Source: Ruegeria atlantica (lineage in GTDB: Bacteria; Pseudomonadota; Alphaproteobacteria; Rhodobacterales; Rhodobacteraceae). From it: 64,000 bases of DNA. Below are positions 26,528-34,666 of this stretch, piece by piece. Positions within the stretch are counted from its first letter, which is position 1. Every line of letters begins with the position of its first letter. Under the pieces are notes generated by a model that saw only the letters and a program-made list of their open reading frames with translations, searched no databases and was not told the DNA's origin. A program made the position numbers and the translations under genes. Location: NCBI RefSeq assembly GCF_013032455.1, contig NZ_WQCF01000003.1, positions 310,001-374,000 on the forward strand, given 5' to 3'.

Positions 26528-28342
26528 CTATTCTTCGTACCACCAAACCTGCGGCATATATTCTGGCCCATCGCCATAGATCGGTAGGGTTTTGGGTTGC
26601 TTAAGCTCTTTCGCATGAGCGATGCGCCCCACATCGAAATTCCAGATCGGAATCACATAACGACCAGCGGTCAGAACACGGTCCAACGCGCGGGTGGCGG
26701 CGACGAAGTCCTCATGGCTTTCTGAAGACAGCATTGTGTCGATCAACCCGTCCACGGCCAGAGATGCGACACCCATCAGATTGCGCGTGCCAGGAGTATC
26801 CGCGTTTTCACTGCCCCAATACAGACGCTGCTCGTTGCCGGGTGACAGGGATAGTGCACGCCGAAAAACTGTCATGTCGAAATCCAGTTCGGCGGTGCGG
26901 CCGGTGAACTGGGCACTGTCCACCTGTTCGACAGTGACTTTTACACCCAGACGTTCAAGTGCTCGGGAATAGATTTCGATGGCGGTCTGACTTTCGCTGT
27001 CGCCTTGTTGCAGCAACACGGTGATGGTGAAATCCTTACCGTCTTGATTGCGCAAAACGCCATCTTGAACGGTCCAGCCAGCCTCGGACAGTAGCTTGTT
27101 GGCCTTGCGAATGTTGGATCGGTTGCGGGCCGAGCCGTCCCCGACAGGCAGGGCATACCCCTCCAACGTTCCTGGGGGCAAGCCGTCTTGGTAGGTCTCC
27201 AGCAACTCGGCAACTTTGCCTGTGGCCGGACCAGGTTGCATGCCCAGATCGGAGCCAGAGAAAAACGAGGTGATCCGAGGCTGTGCGCCACCTGTGATCG
27301 TGTCGTTGATGTATTCGAAGTTAAACGCCAGCAAAAGCGCCTCACGCACGCGCCAGTCGTCAAATGGAGCTTTGCGCGTGTTCATGACAAAGCCTGTCAT
27401 GCCCGAAGGCTTGCCGTGCGGGATTTCGGTTTTGACGACATCGCCGCGTTGCACCGCAGGAAAGTTGTATTGCGTGTCCCACTTGTCGGCGTTGAATTCG
27501 CGGATGGCGGTCAGTTCTCCGGCTTTGAAGGCTTCGAACAAGACTGTGCCATCGCCGTAGAATTCGATCCGTATTTCGTCGAGGTTCATGGTGCCTTGGC
27601 GGAACGGGATATCCGCACCCCAATATTTGGGGTTGCGGCGCAGGTTCACATAGCGTCCAGCCTCGTAGCTATCGACAAAGTAAGGTCCCGAGCCCACTGG
27701 AACATCGTGCAGCGCGGCATCTGCGAAATCCTTCCCCTCCCACTGAGCTTTTTGGAGGATCGGGCGCAGACCGGCGATCAGGGCAAGCTCTCGATCCGGT
27801 TCATTGAAGCTAATTCGAACGCTGCGTGGGCCAGTTTGCTTGATGCTATCGATCTTGCCCCAAAGCCCCCGATACCGCAGGTGTCCTTCGGTGCCCAAGG
27901 TCTCATACGACCAGATAACATCATCAACGGTCACAAGACTGTCATTCGAAAACCGGGCGTCTTCGCGCAGGGTAAATTCGACCCAAGACCGGTCCGGCGC
28001 AGTCTCAACTGATTCGGCTAACAACCCGTAAAGAGTGAAAGGTTCGTCCCAGGATCGACCCATCAGGCTTTCGTGGGTCCAAAATCGCAATTGCCAGGGC
28101 GAGGTGCCTTTTTGCACAAACGGGTTCAAGCTGTTATAGCCCCCGGTATTTCCGAAAACGACTTTACCGCCTTTGGGTGCATCCGGGTTGGCGTAAGGAA
28201 GAGACACAAAATCCGGTGGTAGGGCAGGGTCGCCATACATAGCTATGCCATGACTCGATTCTGCACTGGCAATTGTGGCGGCAAAAACAGAGGCGATTCC
28301 CGCAATCACATGACGGACGGGGCGTAGATAATCGGGGCTCAT
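26528..28342 (-). CDS. ABC transporter substrate-binding protein, family 5 (YejA-like)
   Basis: A 604-residue periplasmic binding protein with a signal peptide (cleavage likely after ASA, about residue 27). It shows family 5 oligopeptide-binding features: AMYGDPALPPDF near the mature N-terminus, LNPFVQKG, FTLREDARFSNDSLVTVDDV near 140-160 and VPVGSGPYFV. It is most like YejA-type proteins, which bind peptides such as microcin C in E. coli. No permease or ATPase genes are adjacent, so the transporter partners are elsewhere. The candidate small RNAs lie on both sides of it. Confidence 0.92.
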   Translation of the reverse strand: MSPDYLRPVRHVIAGIASVFAATIASAESSHGIAMYGDPALPPDFVSLPYANPDAPKGGKVVFGNTGGYNSLNPFVQKGTSPWQLRFWTHESLMGRSWDEPFTLYGLLAESVETAPDRSWVEFTLREDARFSNDSLVTVDDVIWSYETLGTEGHLRYRGLWGKIDSIKQTGPRSVRISFNEPDRELALIAGLRPILQKAQWEGKDFADAALHDVPVGSGPYFVDSYEAGRYVNLRRNPKYWGADIPFRQGTMNLDEIRIEFYGDGTVLFEAFKAGELTAIREFNADKWDTQYNFPAVQRGDVVKTEIPHGKPSGMTGFVMNTRKAPFDDWRVREALLLAFNFEYINDTITGGAQPRITSFFSGSDLGMQPGPATGKVAELLETYQDGLPPGTLEGYALPVGDGSARNRSNIRKANKLLSEAGWTVQDGVLRNQDGKDFTITVLLQQGDSESQTAIEIYSRALERLGVKVTVEQVDSAQFTGRTAELDFDMTVFRRALSLSPGNEQRLYWGSENADTPGTRNLMGVASLAVDGLIDTMLSSESHEDFVAATRALDRVLTAGRYVIPIWNFDVGRIAHAKELKQPKTLPIYGDGPEYMPQVWWYEE

Positions 28343-28421
28343 TTTGGAAACAATCCTGCTCAGGCCTTATTTTGTTGGTGTTCAACGTACTGATGATTTT
28401 TCATATTTTCAAACTTTTAGC

Positions 28422-28450
28422 TTGGACGGATGCAAGAAATTGCTTATAAA
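28422..28450 (+). promoter_or_regulatory. Sigma-70 type promoter of the candidate small RNA
   Basis: -35 TTGGAC (28422-28427), a 17-bp spacer and -10 TATAAA (28445-28450). Both hexamers are one base from consensus (TTGACA has two differences by strict count). The predicted +1 is the A at 28457. Confidence 0.65.
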
Positions 28451-28456
28451 GGTTGC

Positions 28457-28532
28457 ACTGCTCGATAGGTTTCTTGCCTGTATGAAACCTGCCTCAATAA
28501 CTTAACGCCCGCTTCGTGCGGGCGTTTTTTTT
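28457..28532 (+). ncRNA. Candidate independent small RNA, about 76 nt
   Basis: The segment lies between two divergent protein genes, so no upstream plus-strand gene explains the terminator. From the predicted start it holds a perfect 7-bp hairpin (28467-28473 with 28484-28490, loop TTGCCTGTAT), a short single-stranded linker, and a terminator hairpin of 7 GC plus 2 AT pairs ending in eight T residues (28525-28532). Promoter, hairpin, linker and terminator arranged this way are typical of Hfq-bound small RNAs. The alternative is a leader attenuator of bdhA, whose start is 104 bp downstream. I do not recognise a named RNA family. Confidence 0.62.
28504..28532 (+). terminator. Rho-independent terminator of the candidate small RNA
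   Basis: Stem AACGCCCGC (28504-28512) with its complement (28518-28526), 5-base loop and eight consecutive T. On the opposite strand there is no T run after the stem, so it acts on the plus strand. Confidence 0.85.
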
Positions 28533-28635
28533 GGGCTAATCGCATCAAGGGTGCGGAACCCTGATGTTTCCCCGTTCCCTTTGCAGATGCAGCATGGCAC
28601 TGTGCCGCCAAATCGGACTTTGAGGGAGAGAGCAT

Positions 28636-29409
28636 ATGAGCCTTTCAGGAAAAACAGCGATCATCACAGGGTCGAACTCGGGGATCGGGTTGGGTGTTGC
28701 GCGTGAACTGGCCAAGGCCGGCGCCGATGTCGTTCTGAACTCGTTCACCGACCGGGATGAGGATCACGCCCTGGCTGCTGAGATCGCGCAAGAGACCGGA
28801 ACCAACGCGCGCTATATCAAGGCGGACATGTCCAAAGGGGATGAATGCCGTGCGCTGATTGAAAAGGTCGGTGCCTGTGACATTCTCGTGAACAATGCGG
28901 GCATCCAGCATGTCGCGCCGATTGATCAGTTTCCGACCGACAAATGGGACGCGATCATTGCGATCAACATGAATTCGGCTTTTCACACAATGGCTGCGGC
29001 GTTGCCAATGATGCGCAAGGCGGGTTGGGGTCGGATCGTCAATATCGCCTCGGCACATGGTCTGACGGCCTCGCCGTTTAAAGCGGCCTATATTGCTGCG
29101 AAACATGGTGTCGTTGGGATGACCAAGACCGTGGCGCTGGAGACCGCGCAGGAACCGATTACCTGTAATGCAATCTGCCCGGGTTATGTACTGACCCCGC
29201 TGGTTGAGGCACAGATTCCGAACACGATGAAAGAATACAACATGAGTCGCGAGGATGTGGTGAAGAACATCCTGCTGGAACGCCAACCCTCGAAAGAATT
29301 TGCGACGGTCGAGCAACTGGGCGGCACCACGATTTTCCTGTGCTCGGATGCAGCGGCGCAGATCACTGGAACGACGATCTCGGTTGACGGAGGCTGGACG
29401 GCGTTGTGA
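28636..29409 (+). CDS. bdhA: 3-hydroxybutyrate dehydrogenase
   Basis: A 257-residue short-chain dehydrogenase that interconverts (R)-3-hydroxybutyrate and acetoacetate in polyhydroxybutyrate breakdown. The Rossmann motif is TGSNSGIGLG, the NNAG motif follows, and catalytic residues are in NIASAHG and YIAAKHG. The blocks LLERQPSKEFATVEQ and GTTISVDGGWTAL are distinctive of BdhA. The ribosome site GAGGGAGAG precedes the ATG. The patatin-like gene follows in the same direction, a pairing I remember from other Rhodobacterales. Confidence 0.95.
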   Translation: MSLSGKTAIITGSNSGIGLGVARELAKAGADVVLNSFTDRDEDHALAAEIAQETGTNARYIKADMSKGDECRALIEKVGACDILVNNAGIQHVAPIDQFPTDKWDAIIAINMNSAFHTMAAALPMMRKAGWGRIVNIASAHGLTASPFKAAYIAAKHGVVGMTKTVALETAQEPITCNAICPGYVLTPLVEAQIPNTMKEYNMSREDVVKNILLERQPSKEFATVEQLGGTTIFLCSDAAAQITGTTISVDGGWTAL

Positions 29410-29416
29410 GGGTTCA

Positions 29417-29462
29417 TGGGGGCTCTGTCCCCATACCCCCGGAGTATTTCGGAAAAGATGAA
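29417..29462 (+). repeat. Rhodobacterales intergenic palindromic repeat
   Basis: A GGGGGCTCTGTCCCC palindrome followed by CATACCCCCGGAGTATTT and an A-rich tail. From memory this element recurs between genes in many Rhodobacterales chromosomes. It forms a hairpin between bdhA and the patatin gene. Only one copy is present in this window. Confidence 0.6.
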
Positions 29463-29473
29463 AGGGCGGCGTT

Positions 29474-30499
29474 GTGAAACGGATCAATCTGGCCCTTCAG
29501 GGCGGCGGGGCGCATGGGGCGTTCACCTGGGGCGTTCTGGATCGTTTGCTGGACGAAGAAGATATCGAGGTGGCAGCAATCACTGGAACTTCGGCCGGGG
29601 CGTTGAATGGCGCTGCATTCAAATCCGGCATGGTTCATTCGGGCCGGAAAGGCGCGCGAGAAAGCCTGGACAGGCTGTGGCAGCGGATGGGCGCGACTTC
29701 GGATATGCGCGTGTCAAACTGGTTCCGGGGGATTGAACCCGGCAGTATCTCTCGGGCCATTGAGTATTCGCTGCCTTATTCAATTGGCGATGCGTGGTCG
29801 CGGATGGTGTCACCCTATGCTTATGGTCCGTTTTACAGCAACCCGTTGGAACCTGTGGTGGACAGGTTCAATTTCGATGAGATTTGTGCCGATGAAGGTC
29901 CACGTCTGTTTGTCTGCGCAACCTGTGTGCGCAGCGGTAAGATTCGGGTTTTCACCGGCGATGAGATCTCGACGGATGCTATTCTGGCTTCGGCTTGTTT
30001 GCCGACCCTATTTAAAGCTGTCGAGATTTACGACCCTGCGACCGACCGGATCGAGGCTTATTGGGATGGTGGCTATACCGGAAATCCGGCGCTGTATCCT
30101 TTGTTCAACGATGACTTGCCGGATGACGTAGTAATCGTGAATATCAACCCGCTTGAGAGGGACGAAATTCCCATCACACCGCAACAAATCCAGAATAGGA
30201 TCAATGAGATAGGATTTAACTCATCGCTGTTTCGGGAACTGCGGGCCATCAACTTTGTGCAGCGCTTGCTGGCCGAAGGCAAGCTGAAGGCAGGTGAGAT
30301 GAGCCGGGTTCTGGTGCATATGATTGCCGACAACGAGTTGATGAATAGTCTGTCGGTGGCAACCAAGACCGTGCCCAACCCTGTGGTCTTGCATAAACTG
30401 AAAGAGGCCGGTCGCGCGGCGGCAGATGGGTTTCTGTCGCGCCACAAGAATGACCTGGGGCAGAACAGCACCGTCGACCTGCCAACGATGTTCGGTTGA
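29474..30499 (+). CDS. Patatin-like phospholipase family protein
   Basis: A 341-residue protein with the complete patatin signature: oxyanion-hole loop GGGAHGAF (residues 10-17), nucleophile elbow GTSAG (Ser40) and catalytic Asp in DGGYTGNP near residue 198. It starts with GTG at 29474. It is cytoplasmic (no signal peptide). Its position next to bdhA suggests a lipid or polyhydroxybutyrate-related hydrolase, but this is inference. The stop abuts that of the convergent DUF502 gene. Confidence 0.93.
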   Translation: MKRINLALQGGGAHGAFTWGVLDRLLDEEDIEVAAITGTSAGALNGAAFKSGMVHSGRKGARESLDRLWQRMGATSDMRVSNWFRGIEPGSISRAIEYSLPYSIGDAWSRMVSPYAYGPFYSNPLEPVVDRFNFDEICADEGPRLFVCATCVRSGKIRVFTGDEISTDAILASACLPTLFKAVEIYDPATDRIEAYWDGGYTGNPALYPLFNDDLPDDVVIVNINPLERDEIPITPQQIQNRINEIGFNSSLFRELRAINFVQRLLAEGKLKAGEMSRVLVHMIADNELMNSLSVATKTVPNPVVLHKLKEAGRAAADGFLSRHKNDLGQNSTVDLPTMFG

Positions 30500-31177
30500 T
30501 CACTCGGGCGGCTGGGTCGGGTCCTTGCCGTTCGGATAGACCAGACCGGCTGAGATCACCAGTTTGGCTGCATCTTCGATACTCATGTCCAGCAGGATCA
30601 CGTCTTCGGCCGGGAAGAACAGTAAAAAGCCCGAAGTCGGGTTGGGCGTGGTCGGAATGAACACGCTCAGCAATTCCCCGGCTGTTTCAGCGCGGTGCGT
30701 GACCTCACCTTTTGCTGTGGTTGAGACAAAGCCGATGGCCCAGATACCCCGGCGCGGATACTGCACCAGGCAGGCTTTCTCAAAGGACCGTTCGGTCTGG
30801 GCAAAGACGGTCTCGGATATTTGCTTGATCCCGGAATAGATCGAGCGGACGACTGGCATCCGGTCCACCAGACTTTCGGTGAACGAGATGAAGGACCGCC
30901 CCAGAATACCCTTGGCGATCCAGCCCACCAGAACGGTGAACACCAGAAAGATGATGACACCGACGCCACGGAGGTTGATACCCACATATTCCTGCGGCTG
31001 GAACTGCTGTGGTATCAGCGGCAGGACGGCACTGTCGATCCAACCGACCACCGACCAGATCAGCCAGATCGTCAGCCATACAGGTGCAATGACAACGATG
31101 CCCGTCAGAAACGACGCGCGCAGCCGGGAAAACAGGCCCGGGCGGCGATGGGGTTCTTCGTCAAACGGTGTGTTCAT
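30500..31177 (-). CDS. DUF502 family membrane protein
   Basis: A 225-residue protein with two clear membrane segments (about residues 20-45 and 72-95). Family-typical blocks follow: PVVRSIYSGIKQISETVF, FEKACLVQYPRRGIWAIGFV and a FIPTTPNPTSGFLLFFP loop. DUF502 proteins are widely conserved in bacteria and of unknown function. Confidence 0.92.
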   Translation of the reverse strand: MNTPFDEEPHRRPGLFSRLRASFLTGIVVIAPVWLTIWLIWSVVGWIDSAVLPLIPQQFQPQEYVGINLRGVGVIIFLVFTVLVGWIAKGILGRSFISFTESLVDRMPVVRSIYSGIKQISETVFAQTERSFEKACLVQYPRRGIWAIGFVSTTAKGEVTHRAETAGELLSVFIPTTPNPTSGFLLFFPAEDVILLDMSIEDAAKLVISAGLVYPNGKDPTQPPE

Positions 31178-31241
31178 TACGATCCTGAATGGTTTGCGGA
31201 TTTAGGTAAGCTGTCAGGGGCTTTGGTGCAATAGGCCAGTC

Positions 31242-32153
31242 TTACGTGCCTTTGGCCAGCGCTATTGCGATACCTGACGCCAGCCGCGCATTGTTGCGAA
31301 CCAGTGCGATATTAGCGGTTAGTGAGCGACCCTCGGTCTGTTCATAAATTCGTTGCAGCAAGTAAGGCGTGACGCCTTTGCCGGTGATCCGGTGCGTATC
31401 AGCATCGGCCTGGGCCGAGGCGATGATTGGGGCTAGTTCCTCGGCCGGGATTTGATCTGCGATAGGGATGGGGTTGGCAACCAGCTGGCCACCAGGCAGG
31501 CCAAGCGCACGACGTGTGGAGTGGGCCTTGGCGATGTCCGTGGCGCTGTCCATGCGCAGTGGCGCAGCGTAGGGGGATTTGGCTGACCAGAAGGCAGGGA
31601 AATCGTCCTGACCATGCGCGATGACGGGAACGCCCAACGTCTCAAGAACTTCCAGCGTTTTGGCCAGATCAAGGATCGCCTTCGCGCCAGCGGCCACAAC
31701 AGTAACCGGTGTTTGCGCCAGCTCGTGCAGGTCTGCAGAGATATCGAAAGAGGTTTCCGCCCCTTGATGCACGCCACCAATGCCACCAGTGGCGAAGACT
31801 TCAACCCCGGCATAGTGTGCAGCAATCATGGTGGCCGCCACCGTCGTGGCCCCGGTGCCGCCAGTGGCAATGCAGGTGGCCATATCTGCGCGTGACAGTT
31901 TGGCGACGCCCTGTGCCTGACCCAAGGCGCTTAGTTCATCGGCTTCCAGACCTACATGCAGTTTGCCGGTAATCACGGCAATCGTAGCCGGAACAGCACC
32001 CGCGTCACGGATATCCTGTTCAACCTGCGCCGCAACCTCAATGTTCTGAGGGTAGGGCATGCCATGGGTGATGATGGTGCTTTCCAGCGCAACGATGGGT
32101 TGGCCCGCGTCCTTGGCTGTGCGAACCTCGGCAGAGTATTGGATATCAATCAC
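31242..32153 (-). CDS. psuG: Pseudouridine-5'-phosphate glycosidase
   Basis: A 303-residue enzyme that cleaves pseudouridine 5'-phosphate to uracil and ribose 5-phosphate (reversible). Characteristic blocks are ALESTIITHGMPYPQN at the start, TVAATMIAAHYAGVEVFATGGIGGVH in the centre, and TGKGVTPYLLQRI near the C-terminus. The start is GTG at 32153, overlapping the stop of the kinase gene as GTGA. The pair makes up a pseudouridine breakdown module. Confidence 0.95.
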   Translation of the reverse strand: MIDIQYSAEVRTAKDAGQPIVALESTIITHGMPYPQNIEVAAQVEQDIRDAGAVPATIAVITGKLHVGLEADELSALGQAQGVAKLSRADMATCIATGGTGATTVAATMIAAHYAGVEVFATGGIGGVHQGAETSFDISADLHELAQTPVTVVAAGAKAILDLAKTLEVLETLGVPVIAHGQDDFPAFWSAKSPYAAPLRMDSATDIAKAHSTRRALGLPGGQLVANPIPIADQIPAEELAPIIASAQADADTHRITGKGVTPYLLQRIYEQTEGRSLTANIALVRNNARLASGIAIALAKGT

Positions 32154-33043
32154 AGTGGGGTTTCTCCGGAAACGTATGTGGCGGCGGCGTGCAGGGCGCG
32201 GCTCAGGGCCTCGTCGTTGGTTGCTCCGCCGGATTCTGAGGCGATATGGGCCGCCATGAAAGTATCGCCTGCGCCGGTCACACGCGTGACCAGAACGGAC
32301 GGGGGTGTCTGGGTCAGGATTTCGTCTGCACTGCCGATGGTGGCCGAGTTGCCGCCGTCGGTGACCAATACCCGCAGCGCACCACGGTCCAGCAGGCCTT
32401 TAGCGGCGCTTTCGGAATCGGTGAACTCGCGTTGGCACAAGATTCCCGCCTCTTCGAGGTTCACATAAAGCGTTGCACGGGCGTGTTTCAGAAACGGAAG
32501 CAAACGCTCGGCCTTACCAGGTGAGGCCGGGGCCACACGCAGGTCGGCCTTCGCAAAGGCGGGACTTTGAGCGATTTCTTCCAGCAGGTTAAGCGTCAGA
32601 TTGCCATCCAGCGCGATGGGGCCTTCGAAGGGGGCGTATTCAGTTCCCAGCGGCCCATGCATCAGTGGTCGCAGGATTTTGGCCCCGGCGGCCTCAAGCG
32701 AATGGGCATCAGCGATTGCGGCGATCAGACCGTTCGCCCCCTCGACGGCCATATACCGGTCGGTCGGCAAATCCTGCGAGCGGTAGATGTGGTCTGTGAC
32801 CATTCCCAGACGCGCGCAGGAATTGACCAGTTCGTCGCCCTCGGGATCGCGGCCAATAGCGGTCAGCAAGGTCGGTGTCATTCCGAACCGCACCAATGTC
32901 ATAGCGATGTTCATAGCCACACCGCCGGGCAGGCGGGTGATCCGCCCCGGCACGTCCGAGCCCTGCCGCATCGCGCTGGCCGAGCGTCCGATCACGTCCC
33001 ACAGGACCGAGCCAATACACAGGATTTCGCTGTTCTGAGTCAT
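32150..33043 (-). CDS. PfkB family carbohydrate kinase, probably pseudouridine kinase
   Basis: A 297-residue ribokinase-fold kinase. PfkB signature 1-like sequence (PGGVAMNIAMTLVRFG near residue 35) and signature 2 with catalytic Asp (TRVTGAGDTFMAAHI near 258) are present. Direct coupling with psuG makes phosphorylation of pseudouridine the likely reaction (PsuK role). The sequence alone would not give the substrate. Confidence 0.9.
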   Translation of the reverse strand: MTQNSEILCIGSVLWDVIGRSASAMRQGSDVPGRITRLPGGVAMNIAMTLVRFGMTPTLLTAIGRDPEGDELVNSCARLGMVTDHIYRSQDLPTDRYMAVEGANGLIAAIADAHSLEAAGAKILRPLMHGPLGTEYAPFEGPIALDGNLTLNLLEEIAQSPAFAKADLRVAPASPGKAERLLPFLKHARATLYVNLEEAGILCQREFTDSESAAKGLLDRGALRVLVTDGGNSATIGSADEILTQTPPSVLVTRVTGAGDTFMAAHIASESGGATNDEALSRALHAAATYVSGETPL

Positions 33044-33088
33044 GACAAACTCATGCCGTAGCCCCGGCCCGGGCGCAAGGGTTAACGC

Positions 33089-33706
33089 TCACATCTCGTC
33101 GGTCAGGGCCTTGAGTGCGGCCAGCGGGTCTTCTTGTGACCAGATCTCATCGCCGATGCCGAAGAAGTCAGTGTGGGGAGACAGCTCGCGGACCAGTTTG
33201 GGGGTCAGACCGCCTTCGGCCACAACTGGCACCTCGATCATCTCGGACCACCATTGAAACAGGTCCTTTTCGGCTGTGGAGCCGTCGCCCAAGGCCGACG
33301 CGCCGACGGGGCCGAACGCCACGTAATCCGCGCCTGCTTCACCGGCGGTCATACCATCATGGCTGGAGGCACCGCAGAAACTGCCAACGATGGCATCCGC
33401 GCCCAGCTCTTTACGCGCGGCCCGGACGGAACGTGCGGCGTCGTCCAGATGCACACCGTCCAACCCCAGTCGTTGCGCCAGCAGGACATGGTTTGAGATT
33501 ACCAGAGCCACGTCCCGGGCATGAGCCACCTCACGGCAGGCATCTGCAGCACGCGCGATTGCGTCTTCGTCATTTCCACCCAAGGCCATGCGAATGCAGG
33601 CGATCTCGGCCCCGTCCAGTACGCGCCCCAGCTGGGTGGGGAATGTGCTCAACGAGATGGTCGGCGGGGTGATCAGGTAAATCTGCGGCTGCTCGGGGGT
33701 GTCCAT
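33089..33706 (-). CDS. Thiamine-phosphate synthase-like protein
   Basis: A 205-residue TIM-barrel protein of the ThiE/TenI superfamily. Recognisable: DGVHLDDAARSVRAARK (pyrophosphate-side loop in ThiE reads GVHLGQxD), IVGSFCGASSHDGMTAGEAG and YVAFGPVGAS. The last lacks the GPIFPTxTK sequence of classical ThiE and several active-site residues look altered. It may be a TenI-like or second ThiE-type protein rather than the main enzyme. It follows the kinase/psuG pair but is 45 bp away. Confidence 0.75.
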   Translation of the reverse strand: MDTPEQPQIYLITPPTISLSTFPTQLGRVLDGAEIACIRMALGGNDEDAIARAADACREVAHARDVALVISNHVLLAQRLGLDGVHLDDAARSVRAARKELGADAIVGSFCGASSHDGMTAGEAGADYVAFGPVGASALGDGSTAEKDLFQWWSEMIEVPVVAEGGLTPKLVRELSPHTDFFGIGDEIWSQEDPLAALKALTDEM

Positions 33707-33860
33707 TGGCGCGTCCTTCGCTTTCAGTCTTTGGCGCGGTTTAGCGGATTGCGCCGGGGAAGCAAACTTTTATGCCGGAATAACGCGCGATTGAAGCCCC
33801 GGACGGCTTGCCCTGCGTCGGCGCGCCGATTACAGCAGGCGCAGTTTTCCGGAGACAGCC

Positions 33861-34604
33861 ATGCCCAGCGATAAATCTCAGCCTTCCTTTGTGCTTGTGC
33901 GCCCTCAGATGGGGGAAAACATCGGCGCTGCCGCGCGAGCGATGTGGAATTTCGGGCTGGACCGAATGCGGATCGTGGCGCCGCGCGACGGCTGGCCGAA
34001 CCCCAAGGCGGTGGCGATGTCCAGTGGGGCCGGGCGGCTGCTGGATGAGGCGCAGTTGTTTGATGATCTGGGTGGAGCACTGGCCGACAGTACCTTTATC
34101 TTCGCGACCACAGCGCGGCAGCGGGGCCTGACAAAGCCTGTTTACAGCCCTGAACGTGCCATGCAGATCGCGGCCGAGAAGGTCGCGGCGGGTGAGAAGG
34201 TTGCCGTTCTTTTTGGCCCCGAACGGGCGGGGCTTGAGAATGAGGATATCGCCAAGGCCAATGCCATCATCTCGGTGCCGGTAAACCCGGAATACGCGTC
34301 GCTAAACCTCGGCCAATGCGTGCTGCTGACCGCGTATGAGTGGATGCGCCAGACCGGCGATGTGGTGCACGAAGCCACCGATCTGGGTAAGGGCGACTGG
34401 GCCACGGGGATCGAGGTCGAAAAGCTGGTCGAACATTACGAAGATCGGCTGGACGAGGCAGGCTTCTTCTATCCTCCCGAAAAGGCCGAGGGCATGAAGA
34501 CCAACCTGCGCAATCTGTGGTCTCGAATGCGGATGACGCGGGCCGATGTGCAGATGCTGCACGGGATCATGCGTCAGATGGTCCGCTGGAAGGAAAAGGG
34601 CTGA
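33861..34604 (+). CDS. tRNA/rRNA methyltransferase, SpoU/TrmH family (TrmJ-like)
   Basis: A 247-residue SPOUT methyltransferase. SpoU motif 1 is VRPQMGENIGAAARAMWNFG, motif 2 VLFGPERAGLENEDI, and motif 3 VPVNPEYASLNLGQCV, which together form the knotted AdoMet site. The C-terminal 80 residues are an extension typical of TrmJ, which 2'-O-methylates position 32 of tRNA. TrmJ is the best assignment. The ATG at 33861 is well placed. Confidence 0.88.
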   Translation: MPSDKSQPSFVLVRPQMGENIGAAARAMWNFGLDRMRIVAPRDGWPNPKAVAMSSGAGRLLDEAQLFDDLGGALADSTFIFATTARQRGLTKPVYSPERAMQIAAEKVAAGEKVAVLFGPERAGLENEDIAKANAIISVPVNPEYASLNLGQCVLLTAYEWMRQTGDVVHEATDLGKGDWATGIEVEKLVEHYEDRLDEAGFFYPPEKAEGMKTNLRNLWSRMRMTRADVQMLHGIMRQMVRWKEKG

Positions 34605-34666
34605 GGCTGGACCTATCTCCACTCAAGCCCTAGCTTGCGACGAAATCCAAGGCACAAGAGGACAGC

